The translations under genes were made by a program, and so were the position numbers. Positions 1 to 7,300 of a stretch of 13,970 nt of DNA are shown here, in pieces. Origin of the DNA: JBEEPE01 sp041191265 (GTDB taxonomy: Bacteria; Verrucomicrobiota; Verrucomicrobiia; Chthoniobacterales; Chthoniobacteraceae). A model generated the notes under the pieces. That model did not search any database. It was not told where the DNA came from and was given only the letters and a program-made list of their open reading frames with translations. The stretch is from positions 1-13,970 of the forward strand of contig JBEEPE010000034.1 of the NCBI GenBank assembly GCA_041191265.1. The letters run 5' to 3'. Position 1 is the stretch's first letter. Each line of letters starts with the position of its first letter.

Positions 1-1
1 G

Positions 2-241
2 GCGTATGCGGGGCAGACGGAGAAGTGGACGGGGTTGCGTCTGGCGGTGGTGAACGCGGGGGAGGGCTGGGAGGTTTGGGGGTGGGCTTGGTTGGACGGT
101 GAGGCGGCGACGAAAGAGCCGCTGATTCGGGTAAAGGTGGAGGGGAATGTTTCTGGTGGGCGCGCGGGGATTTGGGGGAGTCCGTATTCTGGGACGGCGA
201 TTCGCTTTGATGACATTCTTTGGGAGGGTGTGACGAAGTGA
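2..241 (+). CDS. C-terminal end of a lectin-like (LamG/DUF1080-type) protein, 5'-truncated by the window edge
   Basis: The reading frame is open from base 2 to a TGA at 239-241, giving the last 79 residues of a protein whose start lies left of the window. The visible part is rich in beta-strand patterns and ends with 'GRAGIWGSPYSGTAIRFDDI' followed by LWEG. This G-x-(A/V)-G-(I/L)-W/R ... (V/I)-x-F-D-(D/N) ending is typical of concanavalin A-like jelly-roll domains (LamG, DUF1080/3-keto-disaccharide hydrolase families), which bind or cleave carbohydrates in exported proteins. An internal TTG at 35 could be read as a start, but the frame stays open upstream of it without a stop, so a truncated longer gene is more likely. 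The next gene on the same strand begins about 70 nt downstream. The family assignment is by pattern only; another beta-sandwich glycosidase would look the same over so short a stretch. Confidence 0.55.
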   Translation, partial: AYAGQTEKWTGLRLAVVNAGEGWEVWGWAWLDGEAATKEPLIRVKVEGNVSGGRAGIWGSPYSGTAIRFDDILWEGVTK

Positions 242-253
242 CGCTTGGGCGTT

Positions 254-297
254 CTGAGGAACGGGATTTGCGACCGGAGCGGGGGTTCTCAGCTTTT
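254..297 (+). terminator. Possible weak intrinsic terminator after the lectin-like gene
   Basis: CTGAG(G)AAC at 254-262 can pair with GTTCTCAG at 285-292 (8 bp with one bulged G). The loop is 22 nt and CTTTT follows at 293-297. It lies just after the stop of the truncated gene and before the PQQ-propeller start. The long loop and short T run make it a weak candidate. Confidence 0.28.
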
Positions 298-313
298 GAT
301 TGAAACGGATTTT

Positions 314-1579
314 ATGAACACAATGAATCGTGTCTTGGCAGTGGTGGCCGCGTCGTCGGCTGCGTCGTTATTGGCGGGTGAATGGCCTCAGTACCGTGGT
401 GCGGCGGGTGACGGGTCGACGCCGGAGGCGTTGAACTGGAGCACAGGGAGTTTGAAGCAGGTCTGGAAAGTGCCTGCGGATTCTGGGTTTAGCTCCTTTA
501 CGATTTCTGGTGGCAAGGCGTATACGCAAGTGTTGCGCGAGGTGGATGGGGCGAAGCAGGAGACGCTGGTGGCGTTGGATGCTGCGTCGGGCAAGGAGCT
601 TTGGCACGCGGTGTTTAGTCCTGTGAAGTACGATGGCGGGGGGGAAGCGGGGACGAAGGAGAACAATGGTGGGGACGGTCCGCGTTCAACGCCGACGGTG
701 GTGGGAGGTTCGGTGTTTGTTTTGAGCTCTGCGCTGCGCCTGTCCGCATTTGATGCTGTGACTGGTAAAGCGCAGTGGAGCAAGGATTTGGTTGCGGAGC
801 ATAAGGGGCGCATCATTCGTTGGCAGAATGCGGCTTCGCCCTTGGTTGACAACGGTGTGGTTTATGTTGCGGGCGGTGGTGCTGGGGAGAGTTTGCTCGC
901 GATTAGCGCGAAGGACGGGAGCGTGTTGTGGAAGAAGTATGACGAGATGATGACGCACGCGACGCCGACGGTGGGAACGATAGCCGGCAAGCGGCAGGTC
1001 GTTTTTTTCCTGCAATCGGGTCTGTTGTCGGTGGATCCCAAGACGGGTGATGAGCTGTGGCGGTATGCTTTCCCCTTCAAGATTTCGACGGCAGCGTCGC
1101 CGGTGATTGGCGGCGACATTGTGTATTGCTCTGCGGGTTATGGAGTGGGCGGTGGAGCGGTGAAGGTGGAGAACAAGGGCGGCAAGTGGAGCGCGACGGA
1201 GATTTACCGGATCACTGGGGATAAGCAGATTGCGAATCACTGGAGCACGCCGGTGGTGAAGGACGGGCATTTGTATGGGATGTTCCAGTTCAAGCAGTAC
1301 GGGGCGGGGCCGCTGAAGTGCGTGGATCTCAAGACGGGTGAGGTGAAGTGGGAGAAGGAGGGGTTTGGTCCGGGTAACGTCATTCTGGCGGGGGGGAGAA
1401 TTTTGGCGTTATCGGATGCTGGGGAGTTGGTGTTGGCGGAGGCTGTACCCACGTCGTACAAGGAGGTGGCGCGTCAGAAGGTGTTGGATGGGAAGTGCTG
1501 GAGCACGCCGGTGTTGGCGGATGGTCGGATTTATGTGCGCAGCACGAAGGAAGCGGCGAGCTTTGCGACGGCGAAGTGA
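314..1579 (+). CDS. Exported PQQ-like beta-propeller repeat protein (BamB/PQQ-domain superfamily)
   Basis: A 421-residue protein with an N-terminal signal peptide (hydrophobic stretch about residues 6-21, likely cleaved before GEWPQYRG), so it acts in the periplasm or beyond. After the 'EWPQYRG' opening seen in many planctomycete and verrucomicrobial proteins come five clear propeller blades. Each ends in the PQQ-type pattern A/V-x-D-x-x-(T/S)-G-x-x-x-W: LVALDAASGKELW (85-97), LSAFDAVTGKAQW (143-155), LLAISAKDGSVLW (194-206), LLSVDPKTGDELW (237-249) and LKCVDLKTGEVKW (334-346). The conserved Trp docks between blades. Many such proteins bind no PQQ and serve as scaffolds; no dehydrogenase active-site motif was seen, so a structural or binding role is more likely than quinoprotein catalysis. 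The frame extends upstream to a TTG at 245, but that would place 23 non-signal-like residues before the signal peptide, so ATG 314 (or ATG 323) is preferred. No Shine-Dalgarno sequence is visible. A strong terminator follows. Confidence 0.88.
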   Translation: MNTMNRVLAVVAASSAASLLAGEWPQYRGAAGDGSTPEALNWSTGSLKQVWKVPADSGFSSFTISGGKAYTQVLREVDGAKQETLVALDAASGKELWHAVFSPVKYDGGGEAGTKENNGGDGPRSTPTVVGGSVFVLSSALRLSAFDAVTGKAQWSKDLVAEHKGRIIRWQNAASPLVDNGVVYVAGGGAGESLLAISAKDGSVLWKKYDEMMTHATPTVGTIAGKRQVVFFLQSGLLSVDPKTGDELWRYAFPFKISTAASPVIGGDIVYCSAGYGVGGGAVKVENKGGKWSATEIYRITGDKQIANHWSTPVVKDGHLYGMFQFKQYGAGPLKCVDLKTGEVKWEKEGFGPGNVILAGGRILALSDAGELVLAEAVPTSYKEVARQKVLDGKCWSTPVLADGRIYVRSTKEAASFATAK

Positions 1580-1632
1580 TGGGTCACGCGTGAGGCGTTG
1601 ATGTTTGCTGGCGCCTTGGTGGCAGGAGTTTT

Positions 1633-1665
1633 GGGGCGCGGGTTGAAAAGCCCGCGCTCCTTTTT
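1633..1665 (+). terminator. Strong intrinsic terminator of the PQQ-propeller gene
   Basis: A 12-bp stem (1633-1644 with 1649-1660, one G-T pair at 1635/1658 and one T-G pair at 1643/1650) closes on a GAAA tetraloop (1645-1648) and is followed directly by TTTTT at 1661-1665. It lies 53 nt after the propeller stop codon and separates that gene from the GalT-like gene, which therefore probably has its own promoter in 1666-1715. No convincing -35/-10 pair was seen there. Confidence 0.9.
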
Positions 1666-1715
1666 GCGTCGGGGTTCTTGTTTTCGGAGACCTGTCTTCG
1701 TGGCAATGTGTTCGC

Positions 1716-2726
1716 ATGCATCGCAACGAGCTTCGGAAGAATCCGCTGACGGGGGAGTACGTGTTATTTGCTGAGTCGCGTGTGGGGTTGCCGAGGTTTC
1801 AGTCGGGGCACCGAGCGCTTGGTTCACCTTGGAATGTGGGAAGTCCATTTGTTGCGGGAGCGGAGACGAGGTGTCCACACACGCTTTATGATGGGGGGCG
1901 TGGTGCGGATTGGGCGGTACGAGTGGTTCCCAATGCGATGCCACTGGCGAGGGTGGAGGGGGATGGGGTTTTCCATGCGGAGGGTCCGTATGTGTGTTGC
2001 GACGCGGTGGGGGCGCACGAGGTGATCGTGAACGCTCGCGATGAGCGTGCGATTGAGATGCACACGTTAGACGGGTGGCGCGAGATTTTGGGGGCTTGGA
2101 GGGCGCGGATGGTGGATTTAGTGAAGGATCTTCGGCTTCGAAGTTTCTTTATCGCCGAGAATGTGGGGTTTGCGGCGGGTGGAACGGTTGGGCACTCGGT
2201 TGGGCATTTATTGGCTCTTGGGATTGTTCCGGAGCGTTTGGAGCGTGTTTTACAAAATGCGATTGCGCTACGCCGTCGTGTGGGGCGTTCGTTTTTTGAG
2301 GAGGTGATTGCCTTTGAGCGGGATCGTCAGGTGCGGTGGGTTAAGGGCGGAAAGCACGTGGCAGCGTGGTGTCCTTACGCCTCGGAGTCTCCTTACTCGG
2401 TGGTATTGGTGCCGTTTGGCGAGGAACCCGTTTTTCACGAAGTGGGCGATGCGGAGTTGGAGGAGCTTGCGGGGTTTATGTCTGCCTTGGTTCCGGTGGT
2501 GTCTGATTTGGTGGATGGTGCGCCGTTGCAGATTCGGTTGGTGACTGCTCCGCCTCGTTGGCTCGAGGAACCGGCGTACGCGGGATTGAATCACGCGTTC
2601 CGTTGGCAGGTTGAAATTACGCCGGTCGTTTTTCCAGAGGGCGGAAACGAGCACGTTTCGGGTGTTCGCGTGAACCCTGTGCTACCTGAGCAGGCTGGCG
2701 CGGCGGTGCGTGCTGCTCTCCTGTAG
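1716..2726 (+). CDS. GalT-family (galactose-1-phosphate uridylyltransferase-like) protein lacking the catalytic histidine
   Basis: A 336-residue, soluble protein with the full GalT layout: 'ELRKNPLTGEYVLFAESR' at 5-22 (family: RxDPxTGxWVxxAxxR), 'VRVVPNAMPL' at 68-77 (family: VRxFPNKxPA), 'GAHEVIV' at 99-105, the active-site loop at 153-171, and the C-terminal half with 'VRVNPVLPEQAA'-like ending at 317-329. The length fits the family (about 330-350). Family GalT enzymes swap UMP between UDP-glucose and galactose-1-phosphate through a histidine in H-P-H-x-Q. Here the loop reads H160-S-V162-G-H164, so the nucleophile is Val and the Gln is His. Zinc-site residues are also partly lost: C53 is kept but the second Cys is Thr (CPHT instead of CPFC), and the late HWH motif reads FRWQ. 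By family knowledge it should not be an active uridylyltransferase. It could bind a sugar nucleotide or have another HIT-like chemistry. No Shine-Dalgarno sequence precedes the ATG. The gene ends 19 nt from the convergent beta-helix gene. Confidence 0.82.
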   Translation: MHRNELRKNPLTGEYVLFAESRVGLPRFQSGHRALGSPWNVGSPFVAGAETRCPHTLYDGGRGADWAVRVVPNAMPLARVEGDGVFHAEGPYVCCDAVGAHEVIVNARDERAIEMHTLDGWREILGAWRARMVDLVKDLRLRSFFIAENVGFAAGGTVGHSVGHLLALGIVPERLERVLQNAIALRRRVGRSFFEEVIAFERDRQVRWVKGGKHVAAWCPYASESPYSVVLVPFGEEPVFHEVGDAELEELAGFMSALVPVVSDLVDGAPLQIRLVTAPPRWLEEPAYAGLNHAFRWQVEITPVVFPEGGNEHVSGVRVNPVLPEQAGAAVRAALL

Positions 2727-2745
2727 CGCTCTTGTTTGGCGGCGG

Positions 2746-4377
2746 TTATCGGCGGCCGTGGTTGAAGTCGACTTTGCGTGGGACGACGGTCGCGCCGTGG
2801 TTTTTGGAGAAGGTGCTACGGACGCAGGAGGGGTCTGCCACAACCACGGCGGGTTTGGTGGTGAAGAGGTTATCTTCGAAGACGATGTCGTGTCCGTTTG
2901 GCGCGAAGGTGACGGCTTCTTGGGGGCAATGTTCCCCGAGTTGGAAGACGTTGTTGCGAACGATGACGGGGCCGTACGAGCCGTTTTCTTCGTGCAGTGT
3001 GAAATAGAGTTCGGGGAAAGCGCCGGGCTTGCCGTTCTGGTAGGCGATGCGGCCGACCCGTGGATCGGGATCGTTTTTCTGTGTGTTGTTAATGAACAAG
3101 TTGCCGGTCATCACGAAGTTTACGGGCTGGTTAATCCAAGCGCCGCGACCTCCTTGTCGGAACGTGTTGCCTGTCATCGTGACGTTTGCGCAGCTTTTCT
3201 CGACGCTGATGACACGGCTCCCGTTGGTGCCATCGACGAGGTTTCCGGTGATGGAGGCGTTGCGACAGTATTCAGCGAGGAAGAAAGCGCCCATGCGGCT
3301 GCCGATGATGTGGTTATTTCCAAAGATGACGTTCTCGCAGCGTTGGATGTGCATGGTATCGCCGAGCGCGCTGAGTTGGCATCCGGTGACGCGCACGTCG
3401 CGCGCGGCGACGATGTCGAAGGCGCCTTTGCCGGGGCCGCTTCCTTTTGGGGCGTAGGCTGCGAGGTAATGCGAAAATACGTCACGTGCCATGCGTCCGT
3501 TACCCGAGCGACTGCACCGAATCGCAGGGCCGTCGGGCGTGTTGGCGACGCGGATGAAATCGGGTCCGGCCTCCGTAATAAAGTACTGCCGGCCGCGAAC
3601 GAGTTCAGGGGGTAGGTTGGAGCCGATGAGGGTGATGGCTTGGGCAGGCGCGTCGGATGAGCTGCGTTTGAGGTTGCCGTTCGCGTTGTCCACGAGGAGG
3701 CGGTCGGAGTTTTCTGCGAACGTGACGTTGTGAAGAAGGTCTGAGCGGAAGTAGCGGTGTGCACGTTCAACTTCCCAGGGTTCGAACGATTCGGGGAATG
3801 TGACGATTTGCCAGAGATATCCGTAGTCCCACATGAACTTTCCGCTTCGGAGGAGGGTGCAGCTTTCGAGGGCGACACGCTCGGCGAATGCGGAGACGTT
3901 GGATTCCGATTTTCGGTCTGGCAGGCCGTGAACGCCAATGACGGCTCCGGCCATGCCTTCCGATCGGATTTCGCGAAAGAGAAGGTCGTGGGTGGCACCA
4001 GGTTGTGAGGTGGTGATTTCGATGCCCTTGGTGTTTGCGTTCGGCTCCCAGTCGTTCGTTTGTCGAGCGGGATCAAAAACGTTGCCGATGAACTCGCCAC
4101 CCATCCACGTGAGGTTCGAGATGTTTTCACCTGAGAAGAGGATGATTCGCGCTTGGTCAGGGAGTTTTTTTGGGAGAATGAAGCGCGCTCCGTGGGCGAA
4201 GACGGTGGTGTTGGATGACAGAGGAATCGGTTTGGTTCCTTCGAGGTGATAGTCGCCGGTGGGGATGGTGACGTTGCCCGGTTTCGACAGGAGTTGCATT
4301 AACTTCGCGGTGTCGTCGGCCCAACTGGGGTTGAGGACGCACAGCACCATAAGGCTGAACAGGGTCGAGAGTCGCAT
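2746..4377 (-). CDS. Secreted right-handed parallel beta-helix protein (pectate-lyase-like fold)
   Basis: A 543-residue protein with a clear signal peptide (residues 1-20, cleavage after PSWA). It opens with 'NVTIPTGDYHL...HGARFIL', the usual first rungs of pectate-lyase/GH28-type beta-helices. Repeated short rungs follow, seen as N-x-(T/V)-(I/F/V)-x-(G/N)-N pattern units at about 88-100, 349-357 (NVIFGNNHI), 374-380 (ASITGNL), 398-406 (NVTMTGNTF), 420-429 (NFVMTGNLF), 471-479 (VIVRNNVF) and 497-505. Such proteins bind or cleave acidic polysaccharides or act as surface adhesins. I could not assign catalytic residues, so enzyme activity is unproven. The middle (about 200-310) interrupts the helix and holds a small beta module described in the findings. 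The start lies 12 nt after the stop of the 1217-residue gene, so it is probably the last gene of the MoxR operon. No Shine-Dalgarno sequence is visible. Confidence 0.85.
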   Translation of the reverse strand: MRLSTLFSLMVLCVLNPSWADDTAKLMQLLSKPGNVTIPTGDYHLEGTKPIPLSSNTTVFAHGARFILPKKLPDQARIILFSGENISNLTWMGGEFIGNVFDPARQTNDWEPNANTKGIEITTSQPGATHDLLFREIRSEGMAGAVIGVHGLPDRKSESNVSAFAERVALESCTLLRSGKFMWDYGYLWQIVTFPESFEPWEVERAHRYFRSDLLHNVTFAENSDRLLVDNANGNLKRSSSDAPAQAITLIGSNLPPELVRGRQYFITEAGPDFIRVANTPDGPAIRCSRSGNGRMARDVFSHYLAAYAPKGSGPGKGAFDIVAARDVRVTGCQLSALGDTMHIQRCENVIFGNNHIIGSRMGAFFLAEYCRNASITGNLVDGTNGSRVISVEKSCANVTMTGNTFRQGGRGAWINQPVNFVMTGNLFINNTQKNDPDPRVGRIAYQNGKPGAFPELYFTLHEENGSYGPVIVRNNVFQLGEHCPQEAVTFAPNGHDIVFEDNLFTTKPAVVVADPSCVRSTFSKNHGATVVPRKVDFNHGRR

Positions 4378-4389
4378 AGTTTTTGGGGG

Positions 4390-7300
4390 CTAACTGGCGA
4401 AGGATCGGTACCGATGGAGCAGGGTGGTTAGTTGCTCGATGCTTGGGGGTGCAGCTTGGCCGTTGGGGGCGAAGCATTGGGCTTCGAGGCGGTGAATATC
4501 GACGGTGAGCGTTTCGCTCAGCGCTTCGGGAACCTTGCCGGATTTGGCGCAACGGTTGAGGAAGCGCAGTGTGGAGATTAGCGTGATTTCGGAGGGAAGC
4601 GCAGGGGAATCTGTCTTGGGAGCGGACTTTCGGATTCGGTTTCGGAGTGCGAAGACACCGGTTCCTACGAGAGCCATCGCGAACAAGGTGCGAAGCCATG
4701 AGCCCGCGGAGGATCCCGTGAGCGGAATGCCCGATTTGGTAATGGATTCCGGGTGGGTGACGAGGTCGGCGTCTCGGTAGCTGCGGTATTCGATTTTCGC
4801 GGTCACGTCGGGGCGCAGGGCGGGAGGCAGGAGGCGGGCTGGATTCCGTCCGCTTTTTGGACTGAGCGCAATCTGCCATGAGCGTGACGTTTGCGCCCAT
4901 GCTCGATTTTCTTCGGTCTTGAACTCGTCGAGATTATTTCCCGTGTCGGTTGTCTTCGCTTCGAAGTCTTTGAAGTCGCCGTTGATGAGCGTGTTGAGAT
5001 CGCCGATGAGTCCCTTGGCTTTCGCATCGATTTCGATTAGGAGCCGTTGCTTCGATGTCCATTCGCGTTCGTCGACGGTGATGGATAGCGAGAGATCTTC
5101 GTTGGGTCTGGGGCCGCTGTTTGGATGGATGCGGAGGGGTTCTGCTTGGGAGGTGACGGGCAGAATGACTTGCTGGGATGCTTCAGCGAACTCGAGGTCG
5201 ATCTGAATCGGTGGGATGACGTCGACGGCTGCGTTTTTGGGCTTCAGCACGAGGTAAGCGAGCGGGGTGCGGAGCCATCCGTCGGTGTGTCCCGCCATGG
5301 GGGTGACGGATTCCGAGTGGAAAACGGAGGCACTGATTTCGAAGGTGTTTTGGAGGGCGGTTCGGATGTTTTTCAGGAGATCGTCGCGATAGTTGGGCGG
5401 TTTTTGTCCGCCCATCATCATGCTCATGAAGGGGCTGTTTGCGGCGGAGGAACCTGGGTTAAGGAGATACTTGGTGAAGTTGCCGGACTCGCGACCGAGT
5501 TGGGAGGTGTAATCGAGGAAGAGCATGGCTCCGAAGGGTGTATCGGCGGCGACCTCGGCTGGACCGTCGATTTTGAGCACGAGTCGCGATTCGGCTGTGA
5601 GCTGGGTGTAAGACTCGAGGGTGCGGCGGAGGGTTGCGGCTTCCTTGCATTCGGGACCGACGATTTGATCAATCGCGGCGAGGATTTTTCGGCGCATCGC
5701 GGGCTGAATGTTTGGCAGCGCGGATTCGGCGAGCTTTGCGAGAAGTGAGCGGTGGTGGGCTGCGACTTCGGGAGGGAGCGCGTTTAGCGTGGTGGCGATG
5801 GGGGCGTAGGCGGGTTCGGGACGGCCTTCGGCCCATTTGAGCCGGGCGAGATCCGTTGCACCGAGCATGGCACTAATCCATGGAAGGTAGGGGTCTATGG
5901 TCCATTTTGATTCTGGGAGCGCGGGTGCCGTTTTGTTGTAGGCCTCGGCGCTACGTTGGAACAGGGCGAGGGCTTCTTTGCGTCCGGCGAGATACGTTTC
6001 GAGGGGACCTTTCTTTTTGAACTCGAACTCGGCGGCATCGAACAAGGTGAGAGCGCAGGTGCGGAGGCTTTGCCAATCTCCTTCGTTTGCTGCGAGCGAG
6101 CGTTTGACGAGGTCGACGGCAGTGGCGTATCCGCGTCGGACTTGGTTTTCGGTTTCCGATTTTGTGCGGTTGGTGCCCTGCTGTTGTTGAACGGACGGAT
6201 CGTCCCAGAGGGAGGCGAGATTTTTTCGAAGAACCTGAGCGAGTTGTGCGACGGTTTCGAGTTTGAGTGTTTCAGGTTTTCCGAAGATGCGTTCGATGTC
6301 TTCGGCGAGAAAGACTTCTGCGGGGCTGTGGAGAGCGGCGAATGCGCGGACCTCGAGTTCGGGCTTGAGGGTGTTCCCTGAGAGATCTCGGAGTGTGGGT
6401 AGGAGTTCACCGAACTCCTTGAGATTTTGGATTTGTCGGGCGCGTGTGACGGGGAGGCCGGCCGTTTTTGGGATGAAGAACCCGTTGGCCCGCATTTGTT
6501 TAATCTCCTCACTTTCCTCGGGCTGGGAACGTTGGAGCATCCAGCCTTCGAGGTAACGGCTGACGAGGTGCGACCGGAGTTCGGGGTGTTTATCGAGGAA
6601 TGGTTTTAGTTCGCTGAGGGTGGATGCCGAAGGGTCGCCGATTTGGAGTTGGATGCGTATTTGCCGGATGCGCTGCGCGAGGGCGGGGTTGGCGGGGTCA
6701 ATGACGGCGGTGTCCGGGGCGAGATCGAGCACGGTTTTCCGTGCGATTGCGCTGAATCGCGACTGGGCTCCGGAATCAGAGAAACCGTACATGCGTCCGA
6801 TTCGGCGGCGTCCGTCCTCGTTTTCTTTGCGGTCTGGCAGGTAGCGGAGTGAGCACTCGGCCTCGTCGATCCAGAGGAGTGCGAGGCCGGTTGCGGACGA
6901 CGGAAGCGGGGTGTTGGTGCTGGCGAACGCGTTGAGAAAGCGTGAGATCGCGGTGATAGAGGCAGTGCGCGTGCGTTCATCAACGCTTTTGAGAGAGGTG
7001 TTTCCGTTGGTCAGGAGGTGCTCTGAGTACGAATCCAGCAAGGGTTTATGTGGGATGATTTCTTTTCGGATGAACGCGAGTGCGTCGTCTTTTTTCATCG
7101 CGTTGAGGAGCGCCGGCAACCGTTCGGCGAGTTGCGTTCGCGTGGCGGCGTCTTCCGAGGGGATGCGTTTGGCGAGCGCGGTGCAGGTTGCCGCTGCTTT
7201 CGCGGGGGACGCGTCCGTCGCGCCGCGCTCGAGGAGTCCGGCGTGGTACTGGATGAGGGCGAGCAGTTGTTGGAGGGAGACCGCGGCGGTGTTGGGGTCT

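Noticed and set aside
245..313. Upstream TTG start for the PQQ-propeller protein
   Set aside because: It would put 23 polar residues before a normal signal peptide; ATG 314 starts directly at the signal peptide.
2710..3615. Plus-strand open frame of 301 codons opposite the beta-helix gene
   Set aside because: It starts inside the GalT-like gene end, has no domain-like pattern, and lies antisense to a protein with signal peptide and regular helix rungs. It is explained by the base bias of the strand.
4157..4900. Minus-strand open frame of 247 codons across the junction of the giant and beta-helix genes
   Set aside because: Arg/Pro-rich translation out of phase with both real genes; no start context and no recognisable pattern.
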